Below, one piece after another: positions 1 through 9,288 of a DNA stretch of 64,000 nucleotides (position 1 is the stretch's first letter; the number at the start of each line of letters is the position of its first letter). The translations under genes and the position numbers were made by a program. Origin of the DNA: Chionis minor (Eukaryota; Chordata; Aves; Charadriiformes; Chionididae). The notes below the pieces were generated by a model. That model saw only the letters and a list, made by a program, of their open reading frames with translations, was not told the DNA's origin and did no database searches. The DNA is taken from the NCBI GenBank assembly GCA_013398295.1, contig VZSF01008499.1, positions 43,593 through 107,592 of the forward strand. Reading direction: 5' to 3'.

Positions 1-100
1 GGGGGGAAAGCTCCCCGCGAACAAAGAGCCACCAAAGCCCGAGCTGCTCCTCGGCCGGGCGGGGGGAGAGGGGCCGCCCCCGGGCCGCGGGTAGCCGGAG
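1..100 (+). other. Candidate 3' end of a first (5' UTR) exon with splice donor at 101
   Basis: The sequence CCGGAG followed by GTGAGA at 100/101 matches the vertebrate donor consensus AG|GTRAG closely and lies inside the CpG island, where first exons usually end. No ATG-initiated frame with protein-like composition precedes it within the visible bases, so the exon part seen here is most simply untranslated leader. The upstream boundary is outside the window. What follows for many kilobases is noncoding, as expected of a long first intron. This is inferred from the splice consensus and the island only; a transcript would be needed to confirm it. Confidence 0.4.
57..66 (+). promoter_or_regulatory. 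GC box (SP1/KLF-type site)
   Basis: GGGCGGGGGG in the CpG island, upstream of the candidate donor at 101. It matches the SP1/KLF core GGGCGG. This is a motif match only. Confidence 0.45.
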
Positions 101-500
101 GTGAGACGTGCCGCTAACACGGCTACTGCCCAGCGGCGGGACCCCCCCGGCCCCCCCCCACTCGGTGCTTCCCCTGCCCACGGATGCGCGATGTGGCCGG
201 GCCGGTTCCCCGAGCAGGGGGCGAGGCTGTCTGTTCCCTCAGCCCCCCGGGGGGTGTCTGACACCTCCGTCCCCTCCCCGCGCTGCCGGCAGGGCTCGGC
301 CCGGCGCTGGAGCCGCGGGCAGCGGCTGGGGGCGGCCGGCTCGCCCCGGGCCCCCTCCGGCTCGGCAGCGCCCAGCCCTGGGGCAGCCCTGCGGGGGCGG
401 GGGCTCCTCCTGCCCTGCTGGGCTTCCCTGCGGGGAGCGGGGGGCTGCGGTGGACCCCAGCCCTACAGCCCCTGGGTGGCCCCCGAACGCCAAAGGTGGT

Positions 501-2824
501 TTTGTCCGGGTGGCAGCATCCAAGTGTTTTTGGAATACCATCACCTGGCGTGTTTTTCTGAGGCTAAAAGCGGGGGCTTGGCTCTGCGCAGTGTAGGCAC
601 GTCCCTTTCCCTTCCCTCCTGTCTTCACCTAGAAACTCCCTTAATGAGTTATGTTTGTGTTGATTTACCACAAAGGGGAAGGCAACGGGCAAGGCAGCGG
701 GATCAGAACGCAGCTTCAGTGCGATTTGGATATTTCTTGGATTTTTAGTAATATTATTTATGAGATTATTATTGAAAAGAGCAGGCCTGTGTAGTATCAT
801 TTAGTGGTAAACCACATTCATTAATCAGCTACTGAATATATCTCCTTATAGAGATGTTTTATGGGAAGCTAGCCTTAGCCGTGATGACTTCTGCAAATTG
901 AACTGATCCTTGTATGTCCAGTATCCAGTTTGGGCTTCCTGGATGTCCCGGTCGCTGCTTGTGGCATAGGAAAGAGATGGGACCTGCAGGATTCCCCTTG
1001 GGGCAGGCATGGGGCTTCTGTGCCAGAGTGGCCACAATGCTGCCCCAGACGGGCTGTTGTCAGGCACTGAAGCCGGTGCCAGCTCCTTGGGAGGAGATTT
1101 CCAGATCCTTTCCAGTGGGTCATGCTGGTGGATGTAATCTCCCTGCAGGCTAGTTCATCTGTTACTTAAAGTTGTTTCATACCTAGCAAATAAATTTCCT
1201 GAACGTCTAATGTCACTTGTGGAAGGGCTTAAAAGTAGTTTATTTCTCACAGTGCCACATATCCTTGCCATTTATTGTCTGTGTCCAACTCATTCCTTTA
1301 AACAATAAATCCGTAAGCTTTTAGCCTCAGTTGGCTTCCATGGCACTGAGCCCCACCGATGACTTATGGTACCCCTTTTAAGCCCTGGTGCCCATTTTAA
1401 GCCTGTTTTGCCAAGTGCTGAGGATTGCCAGAGGCTGTAGCTGTTGCCACTTGCAGACGTCCCTTCTGGGTCCCAGTGCTGGTCCCACCACCCTGTGTCC
1501 CCAAACTTCTCTTCGGTGGAAGGGGACCTACCAGCATGTTTGTTCTTACCCTGAACGGCCTGCCTATTCACCAGGTCTTTGTAAAATGCACAAGCGTGTG
1601 CTTTGGTTTTCTCTCTCCTTTTTTTTACCCCTCCTCATTTTTTGGAATCACTGACATCTCTTCAGGTGGATCTCAGCATGATCAGAAAATTATTTGCCTG
1701 CTCCATAAATTCCTGGTAGCCCTGTATACCACTTTCCACAGACCCAGCCATCTGGGCTGTGTGGAAGTAAGGACCCAAATCTGAACAAACTCTGCTTAGA
1801 GGTAATAACCATTTTCTGTAGTGGGGCGTGAGACATTCCCGACAGGAATCTGCTCATTTTTTTTCCCCAAAAACGTTTGCTTGTTTGTTTCCAGCCTGCA
1901 GGAAATAAGGAGGAAAAACGCACTGTTTTTCCTGGATTGAGCTTTGTTTTGAAACGAGGCCTTATGAGACCTTACTATTTCCATTTTTAATCATCCTTGG
2001 CGAACTCATTTACTATAAATTTGAAACGATCTGAGATCATGTAAACAAAACCAGCCCAAGCCTGCAGCCCCAAGCAATCATGAATGCCCTTGCTCTGATC
2101 CCTTGGCAGGGGAAAGCGCCGGAGCACGAGGCTACCATCGGTGCTCCTCGCTGCAAATTTGGGTACGACTTTCCTGGCCTGTGGACCGGCATGCTGTTTG
2201 CAGTCGTCGTGGTTTAGCAGGGCCCGTACACCGACGTGGGCTGGGTGTAAGCTGCATGGAGTGGCTGCTGCGGGCAGGAAACCTGCTGTATTTGCAGGGT
2301 CTGGATGATTTTCACGCTAAATGCTCAAAGTCTAGCAAAGCCTAAGCAGGAAGAGCAGCTTTGGGTGTCTGTGCCAGTGTGTTCAACGGGTAGCGGGAGT
2401 GGAGGAGGAGACATGGCACGGGGCCGTCCCCATGGGGGATGACGGGGGTCCCTGCAGTCTTGGGTGGCTGCTGAGGGCAGGGAGACCTTGCAGCCTTGCC
2501 TTCCTGGGCTGCCCCCCCTTCACTTGCATCGCCTTTTGGGAGGGGTGGGGCTGGACAGCCCTTGGGGAGTGGGGTTGTGTGTCCGGCTGCCCTGGATGCG
2601 GTTGGCTTCCCTGGCTGTCGGGCCATACGTGTCCCGGCTTGGGAGCAGGGATGATGCCTGCAGGGGAGGGCCCCCTTTCCTCACAGCTTGCAGCTGGTGG
2701 GTGAGGATGCTGAGAACCTCCCCAGGAAAGGCAGGGGGCTGGAGGGTTTGGGCACCCTCCTGGATAAAGCCCTGAGTGACCTGGTCTGTCCTGGGGAAAG
2801 CCGAGCAGGACAGCACTCTTAAAA
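501..2824. other. Unique noncoding DNA with a GC-rich block at about 2100-2800
   Basis: No recognisable gene or interspersed repeat is seen. GC content drops after the CpG island and rises again around 2100-2800, with short purine/pyrimidine-rich runs. Open frames in the GC-rich block occur on both strands and overlap one another, which points to compositional bias and not coding. No strong acceptor/donor pair bounding a protein-like segment was found. Confidence 0.5.
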
Positions 2825-3030
2825 TGCAATGATGTTTTAAGGTATATTTTAATTGTTTTAAAGAGAGCGTAGGCTTTTCAGCTCCCTTAAATTCATCAAG
2901 TAGCATGGACAGTTAAGCTGCTTTAAACCCCTGAAAGTAGCATAAGTGTTTAAGCTACCTTAGATGCTTAAAGCAGTATAAGCTGTTAAAATGCCTTTAA
3001 TCCTTAAATGCTTAATCACCTTAAATCTTG
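2825..3030. repeat. Degenerate TTAA-rich repeat cluster
   Basis: About 200 bp in which short variants of TTAAGC / CTTAAA / GCTTAAA recur every 10-25 bases, for example TTAAGCTGCTTTAAA near 2914, GTTTAAGCTACCTTAGATGC near 2949, then TTAAAGCAGTATAAGC and CCTTAAATGCTTAATCACC. TTAA appears many times, well above the flanks. The unit is too diverged to define a clean period. It could be a decayed minisatellite or a stretch with many small dyads. It has no coding frame. Confidence 0.5.
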
Positions 3031-3648
3031 AGAGTTAAGTGAAAGAATGAACTGCCTGGGAAAAAAAGACCCAAACCTCCAAGTTAAATGTTACCTGGTG
3101 GATGGTGCTGGAAATGAATGAACTGTGGGGAAAGTGATGCGAGTCCTTGGTGCTGCTTGCAGGGAGTTGAGTAGCATTGTGTGCTAAAAAGTGTGCCTGG
3201 TCTTTGCCATGTACTTTAAAACCACGATGCTGTGTCCTTTTGCTCAAAAGCCTTGGTGTGAACTCAGATCTTCTGTACTTTTTCCTGGCCAGTCCTGGAA
3301 GCTGAGAAGAGGAAGAGGAAAAATACATTGACACTTGCCTGTCTGCTGAAGAGCAGGCTAGACTTGCTTCAGCGCAGGCAGCAGTAAATTCTATCAATTT
3401 GTTAATCTGTCTGTTGCATATTTTTCCAAATCCACTGCCATGAGATCACTTACTCCCTTACCTGGCTATGTACTCTATGTGGGGGCCTCTTTGCACCCCA
3501 CCCGCGCAGACCCTATGACCCATTGAGGTGCTTTGCTGATGTGATGAGCTTGAGGTGAAAGCGACCATCACTGGTGGCTTCCCCAGCCTGAGCCTCATAT
3601 ATATTCCTTTGTCGGTGACCTGCAGGCAGCATCATGCTGTTCAGTTGC
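3031..3648. other. Unique noncoding DNA
   Basis: No gene, repeat or strong motif is recognised. The longest open frame (minus strand, about 120 codons) has no family resemblance. Confidence 0.4.
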
Positions 3649-3718
3649 AGAATCATGGGATAACTGTGGCTGGAGGGGATCTCAGGAGACCATCTAGTCC
3701 AACCCATGCTCCAAGTTC
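3649..3718 (-). mobile_element. CR1 3'-end fragment (reverse orientation)
   Basis: Read on the minus strand, this contains the CR1 3'-UTR phrase GGTTGGACTAGATGGTCTCC, then TGAGATCCCCTCCAGCC, and ends in CCATGATTCT, a variant of the terminal ATTCTRTG signature. Only about 70 bp of the element's extreme 3' end is left, the usual result of severe 5' truncation during target-primed reverse transcription. It is the only confident minus-strand CR1 here. There is no coding content. Left and right limits are good to roughly 10 bp. Confidence 0.75.
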
Positions 3719-4597
3719 AGAGTTCAGGTAGGTGGCTTGCAGCCTTGCCCAGCTGAGCCCTCACTGGGGTGCCTGCATGCTTACCTGGGACCTGGGAGGG
3801 TTGATTCAAGGCTGTGTCACAACCTCCCTCCCCTTCCTGGAGAAAACTCTGAACTTTCAGCCCCTGGGCAGCCTACAGCTTGGTGGGAAGATGGGAAGAC
3901 CAGAACTGAGTTATCAGTCATGCTGAGAGGTGAATTGCGGAGGGATGCACGCACCGTGGAGGGCAGGCAAGCCTTACCCAGCACAAAGTGCCCACCTTTC
4001 CCAAGCGGCTAGATGTTTCTTTCACCCCTGAAGTGGGTCCAGCCCCACTGGCCACTCACTAGTGGGAGTAGCCAGGCCAGGCAGGTTAGGGAGATGCTTA
4101 CCTCAGGGGCTCTGTAAGCATAAACTTGGGCCTCAAGGAATTACCCTTTGGTCAGCAGTGTTGTAGAAGAATGAGAAAGCTGGGGCTTTTTAGCTTATTC
4201 TCTTCAGCCCATAAAATGGCAGCGTTCAGGACAAAACCGGCTTTCTCTCCATGATGAAAAAAATCTGATGAAAAAGTCTGCTTACCTTTAAAAACGGGCT
4301 CCAGCGTCACACTACCAAAATATTATTACAATTTGAATCTCGCAATTGCATTTGATAGGAAAAAAATAGGATTGCACAGGTTTTGACGGGAGGCAGCTCA
4401 GCAACAGATCCCTCCTGACTCTGTTTCGGTGGCTGATAAGGTGGAATTTAACATTTTCCAGATCTGGGACTGGGCAGAGGTCTTGTTTTCTGTTACCACA
4501 ACATTTAAAAGCTCCGTTGTCAAAAACTGCATGTGCTGTAGATATATCTTCCTGCCCCCTCCCAGTTCTGAAAGGAACCCTAAAAAATAATTTTTCC

Positions 4598-4619
4598 TTT
4601 TTTTTTTTTTTTTTTTTTT
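4598..4619 (+). repeat. Poly(T) tract
   Basis: An uninterrupted run of 22 T. It is not preceded on the other strand by a recognisable SINE, LINE or processed gene copy, so it is treated as a simple repeat. It creates an artificial poly-lysine run in overlapping minus-strand reading frames. Confidence 0.9.
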
Positions 4620-5233
4620 CTTCTGTAAGCATCGCTCGCTGAAACGCAGCCGCAAACGCCTGGTGCGAGCGAGTGGCTCCTGCTCGCAGGGTGCTGAGCC
4701 TGTGCCTAAGCGGCACTGGGTGCTGCGAAGGGGGATAGAAATCATTTTTGGGCTAGGGAAGAAGAACCTCTTGGTGGCGCTTGTGCACACCGTGTCGGTT
4801 TTTTCTGTGCCCAATGACACCCGGTGTTGATCTTCTAACGCGCTGTATTTCTGCAGGCTGCCGTTCTTCTCCAGAAACGCTGCGTTTGGGGACTGAAACT
4901 CTAGACCACCTTTAATCAGGGTTTGATGTCACGGAGGGGAAAGATCAAACCAGGGCTGATTACTTTCAAATGGAAACAAAACCAGGTCCCAAGGAGTTTT
5001 CTAGGGTCTTTTGTTTTTATTCTAGTGGTCATTCTCTCAATATTTCCCTGCATTTAGAATCTTAAAATTTCCAGGCAAGTTTTTCCAATTTGGAATGTTT
5101 TGCATGGGAAGATTATTAAATATTATTGCAAGCCTCTGTTTTTTAATGTTGCACTGTACTTTCCTCAGTTTATATTAAACGGTAAATATAGGTGCTTGGA
5201 TGCTGCAGTATACATGCACACACATCTATGTAT

Positions 5234-5249
5234 ATAAATCTAGATTTAT
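5234..5249. repeat. Perfect 16-bp palindrome
   Basis: ATAAATCTAGATTTAT equals its own reverse complement. It lies in AT-rich sequence with no other feature. It may be chance or a dimeric binding site. Confidence 0.8.
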
Positions 5250-8129
5250 TTGCACGCTAGTGCTTTAGCAAGTTATGATCCCTCAGATTTATCTGACATA
5301 CATCTATATCTGGCTATGGTTTTTGTCATGGTGAGCGTTTTTGCTTATGCAGAATGTCTGTTTGTGATTAGCACTCCCTGTATTATCTACCTAATCTAAG
5401 TGCTGGATGACAATTAAAGATAGCGGAGACTGTGCCCTAGAGGACTACAATTGCATGGTACCTGGTGTTCCTAGTGCATTTGATTGAAAAAGCTATAATG
5501 TAATATATCTTTTCTTTCTTCCCCCCGGCTGTTATTTGCAGCCTGGCAGTAGGTAGCACCTTGAGCAGCACGCGGGGCCCTGCTGTGTGAGCCATACCGG
5601 CTGCTTATGCCGAGGGCTTTGGGCTCCGGGTAGGACATGGATGCTGCAGAAGGGAAGAAAGGAGAATTGCTGCATCTGCCCATGAAGGGCAGCACAGGGC
5701 AGGACTACTGCCATCGTTGGCCACAGCGAGAGTTCTGCGGTTGTTGCCAGTCAAGAGGGGTCTAGCTCCAAATTTTACTCCCCAAATCAGGACTTAGGCA
5801 GGCTTCAGCCATCTGCATCCAAGGTTGCCGTGGTACTGATGGGTGACCAAAGCCATGGACATGTGGTTGAGCTTTGGTGTGCATCTGCATGCTGTGGGGT
5901 CACATAGTTCTGGTAATGTGTGGGCAAAAAATAGCCACGTCTCTGCTGCTGCTGTGCTTAACACAGAAAACTGCTATAATGTGTGTGAAATAAGAGGCTC
6001 ATATAGAAACTAATTTTCAGAACCGATTGCTACTTTCAGGGGAATGGTCAGGTTTGCAGGTAGATAGCGAGTCTAACGGCCTCAAGGTTTGGACACATGT
6101 AACTTGTTGAGAGAAATGATTTTAAAAATAATAATTTGTAGTAAAACATTTTTTTAAAAAGTACAATCAAGAGAACCTGTTGCCCAAAGCTATGCTACTT
6201 TAGACTTTATTAGACCTGACTTAAAATAAAGCAATGAAATGATCAGCTCAATCTGACATCATGATCAAATCAACAAATTAGTTTCTGTATTGAATTGGAG
6301 TTAAATTACAAAGTGATTTAAATAATCAAACTAGTAGGCACATAATCAGTAATTAAAATATATTTGCAGGCTATAAAGTTGGTATTTCCAAATATTAAAA
6401 ACATCCAGATGTTCGAGGCCAGTTCTGAAGAAGCTGACCCAGAAGCAGTTTGGGTGACACGGCTTATGATGGTATTACATCTGCGGTTTTCAGGAAGTTC
6501 AGAAATGACTGAAAAAAGTGGCAACAGCAATCACATAACATGTATTCATCAGCAAGGAATATATTCAAACTTTTGGTCGTCATCTCCCATTTTTTTCCTT
6601 CCTCTACTATTCTGCTTTCAAACTAGAAATACAGTTTTACCTTCCTGAACTTGACACAGAAAAGTAAACCTGGAGAGCTGTGTAAAGAAACCCCCATCTG
6701 AAATACATTTTAAACACGGTCTTCTTCCCCATGTGTACTTTTTCAGGGCATGCAAATGCTTGCATGTAACATAGGCAGAGGTAAGTTTTAGAACCACCTG
6801 TTGCATTTATTTGTTACTTTGGCTTTTTACACACCTTTACTTATTATTTCTTTCTGCTCCTTTCAGTATGCTCAGCTCTCCGTTGTCCATCTGACTAATC
6901 CATCTCAAACTCCCTCTGCCCAAATGCAGATTTCCTTACAACATTCTTCCAGTGCGCGGCTTGGTTTGATCAAGTTTCAACTCTACCTGGTGGTGTTCGG
7001 TCTAGCAGTCACGTTCTGACTTGGGCTACTTGGGTCAGAGCCCTCAGGCTCAGCACTCCGCTAGCCATGACGACTCTGCCCAAGTAGTTTGTGAGCTGAA
7101 CCATCAACCATTGTGGCTGAGGCAGCAGCTGGGAAGGGGTGTGGGAAAGGCCGGGTAATGGGTGCAATTCCTTGCCGTGCACTGGCTTGACTTCTCTGTC
7201 TGCAGAAAAAGAGACTGCTGTCCCAGCAAAGCTCATCGTGGCCTTGTGGAGGTAGAAATCCTGCTCCTGACCAAAGGGGCACTTCTGTGTGCGTTAGCAG
7301 GGCTGTTCACACATGCCATTTGTACCGCAGCAAGGGAGGAGTGATGTAGATATCAGGAAAAAGGACTGTTGTGCTTTTCTCCTACCTTATCATCTTAATT
7401 TCTTTCGTTACAGATTGTGATGTGCTAGAGCAGCAGCTTTGCTAGACAGAAAGCTTGCTTGCCAATTCTGTTGTAGACCTTTATTCTGGTATTCTTGGAT
7501 GTTTTTTATGTGATATGAAAGTACTGCAGGCTGAAACTTAGCAGTGAATTAAACCTAGCCAACACATCTGACCTTGGGATCCAAACCGTTGATGCCCGGT
7601 ATTCTGGTCTGGATGAAACTCCACCAGCTTTGAGGGAACTGAATGTCTTGCAACCCATGTTCCCAACTGGCTTGATTGAACCCCTCCACGGAAAATTCAG
7701 ATTCATGTTTGGAAAAGAAGATGAGAATGCAATTCTCCAGTTTATTTGGGTAATACTTTTTTCCCATAAGGTTTCAGGGCAAACAAGGTTTGTTTAGTCC
7801 TTGGAAGTAAAGTTGTAGCAGGGAATGTGTTAGGGTCAATTAATATTTACTTCTGTGAGTCAATGGTGAAATGGTGGTGTTTTGAATAGTTCTATAAACA
7901 CTGAAAACAAAGGTACTGTGGTTTACAGATGTGTATCCTTTGCTACTTAATAATGTACAGAGTTACACATTTGAAGCTTTAAAGAGTTCATACTGAAAAA
8001 GATGAACAAACTTGGTTTGGCACAAGTTGTATTGAAAATGATGCTTCAAATACCAGAATAAACCCAGAACACTAGGTGAGATCAGAGTTTCCCTTTAACC
8101 TGGCACCTGTGTTTTGATCTGCATTTTTG

Positions 8130-9288
8130 GCAACTCAAAAAGAGCATAGGGACCTAGTAAGGTCATGTAGGAAGAACACCAGAAAAGCGAAAGAACAGGT
8201 AGAACTTAATCTGGCCACCTTTGTAAAAGATAATAAAAAAGGTTTTTACAAATACATTAACAACAAAAAGAGAACCAGGGAGAATCTCCACCCTTTATTG
8301 GATGTGGAGGGGAAGATTGTCAGCAAGGATGAGGGGGCCAGTCTTGTTTAATATCTCTGTTGATGATCTGGATGAGGGGATTGAGTGCACCCTCAGTAAG
8401 TTTGCAGGCGACACCAAATGAAGCAGGAGTGTTGATCTGCCTGAGGGTAGGAAGGCTCTGCAGAGAGATCTGGACAGGCTGGATCAATGGGAGGAAGCCA
8501 ACGGTGTGTGTTTCAACAAGGCCAAGTGCCCCGTCCTGCAGCTGGGTCACAACAACCCCAAGGAATGCTACAGGCTTTGGGAGGAGTGGCTGGAAAGCTG
8601 CCTGGTGGAAAAGGATCTGGGGGTTCTGGTGGACAGTCGGCTGAACATGAGCCAGCAGTGTGCTAGGTAGCCAAGAAAGCCAATGGCCTCTTGGCCTCTT
8701 TCAAGAATAATGTGGCCAGCAGGAGCAGGGAAGTGACTGTGCCCCTGTACTCAGCACTGGTGAGGCTGCAGCTCGAGTACTGTGTTCAGTTTTGGGCACC
8801 ACAGTATAGGAGGGACGTTGAGGTGCTGGAGTGTGTCCAGAGAAGGGCACCAAAGCTGGTGAGGGGTCTAGAGAACAAGTCTTATGAGGAGCAGCTGCGG
8901 GAATTGGGATTGTTTAGCCTGGAGAAGAGAAGGTTGAGGGGAGACTTTATCACACTCTACAACTACCTGAAAGGAGGTTGTAGCGAGGTGGGGGTCAATC
9001 TCTTCTGCCAAGTAACAAGTGATAGGACAAGAGGAAGTGGCTTGAATTTACGCCAGGGGAGGTTTAGATTGGATATTAGGAAAAACTTCTTCATGGAAAG
9101 GGTTTTCAAGGATTGGAACAGGCTGCCCAGGGAAGTGGTTGAGTCTCTGTCCCTGGAGGTATTTAAAATGCAGGTAGACATCGTGCTGAGGGACCTGGTT
9201 TAGTGGTGGTTTTGGTAGTGTTAGGCTGATGGTTGGACTCAATGATCTTAAAGGCCTCTGCCAACCTAATTGATTCTGTGATTCTCTG
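8130..9288 (+). mobile_element. CR1 LINE copy A, internally deleted and decayed
   Basis: This is a remnant of CR1 ORF2, the endonuclease/reverse-transcriptase polyprotein. The left part (8130-8334) encodes the linker between endonuclease and RT (reads as [13 protein letters not shown]). At about 8332-8336 it jumps to the late RT segment [17 protein letters not shown], followed by FAGDTK where the family has the catalytic FADD-type box, so most of the RT core is missing and an active-site Asp is replaced. The C-terminal region (8691-9203) is open for 170 codons with the typical phrases [36 protein letters not shown] and [15 protein letters not shown] interrupts the frame just before it, near 8668. 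The element ends in two ATTCTGTG-like units (9273-9288). It cannot encode an active enzyme. Confidence 0.93.
8691..9203 (+). pseudogene. CR1 ORF2 C-terminal fragment (170 codons open)
   Basis: This is the longest uninterrupted reading frame of copy A. It covers only the region downstream of the RT catalytic core (thumb and C-terminal domain of the CR1 polyprotein): [11 protein letters not shown] near the start, [14 protein letters not shown] in the middle, then [18 protein letters not shown] and [17 protein letters not shown] near the end, followed by a TAG stop. The frame is out of register with the upstream pieces at 8127-8351 and 8360-8420, so it is not part of a continuous gene. The methionine at its start is incidental. 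There is no endonuclease and no catalytic RT motif. I regard it as a fossil, not an expressed protein. Confidence 0.85.

Larger units (their letters stand above)
1..500. promoter_or_regulatory. CpG island, probable promoter / 5' end of a gene
   Basis: This is the densest GC- and CpG-rich block in the window, and CpG frequency falls sharply after about 500. It contains an SP1-type GC box (GGGCGG at 57-62) within a longer G run, many CCGG/GCGC steps, and no TATA box that I can see. Such islands mark promoters of broadly or developmentally expressed vertebrate genes. A splice-donor consensus at 100/101 suggests transcription on the plus strand. Open frames through the block are an effect of the lack of stop codons in GC-rich DNA; their translations are Pro/Gly/Ala/Arg-rich and show no domain. 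The island is cut by the window's left edge, so its full length and the transcription start are not visible. Confidence 0.75.
3719..8129. other. Unique noncoding DNA
   Basis: About 4.4 kb with no recognised gene. It contains a 22-base T run (4598-4619), a 16-bp perfect palindrome (5234-5249) and AT-rich stretches around 5000-5300 and 6100-6400. There are acceptor-like pyrimidine tracts ending in CAG near 4857 (tatttctgcag) and 5541 (ttatttgcag), but the sequence after them has no protein-like frame with a convincing donor. Confidence 0.45.

Noticed and set aside
101..748. Long open frames through the CpG island on both strands (up to 215 codons).
   Set aside because: Stop codons are rare in GC-rich DNA, the frames overlap on both strands, the peptides are Pro/Gly/Ala/Arg-rich without domains, and the longest begins at the proposed splice donor.
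5542..5627. Segment after a strong pyrimidine tract and TTGCAG, ending CTCCGG|GTAGGA, considered as an exon.
   Set aside because: The donor is weak, no frame looks protein-like, and a nearer GGTAGC also competes; evidence is insufficient.
7205..7250. 46-bp segment between CTCTGTCTGCAG and GTAGAA considered as a microexon.
   Set aside because: The length is not a multiple of three, the peptide is uninformative and the donor is poor.
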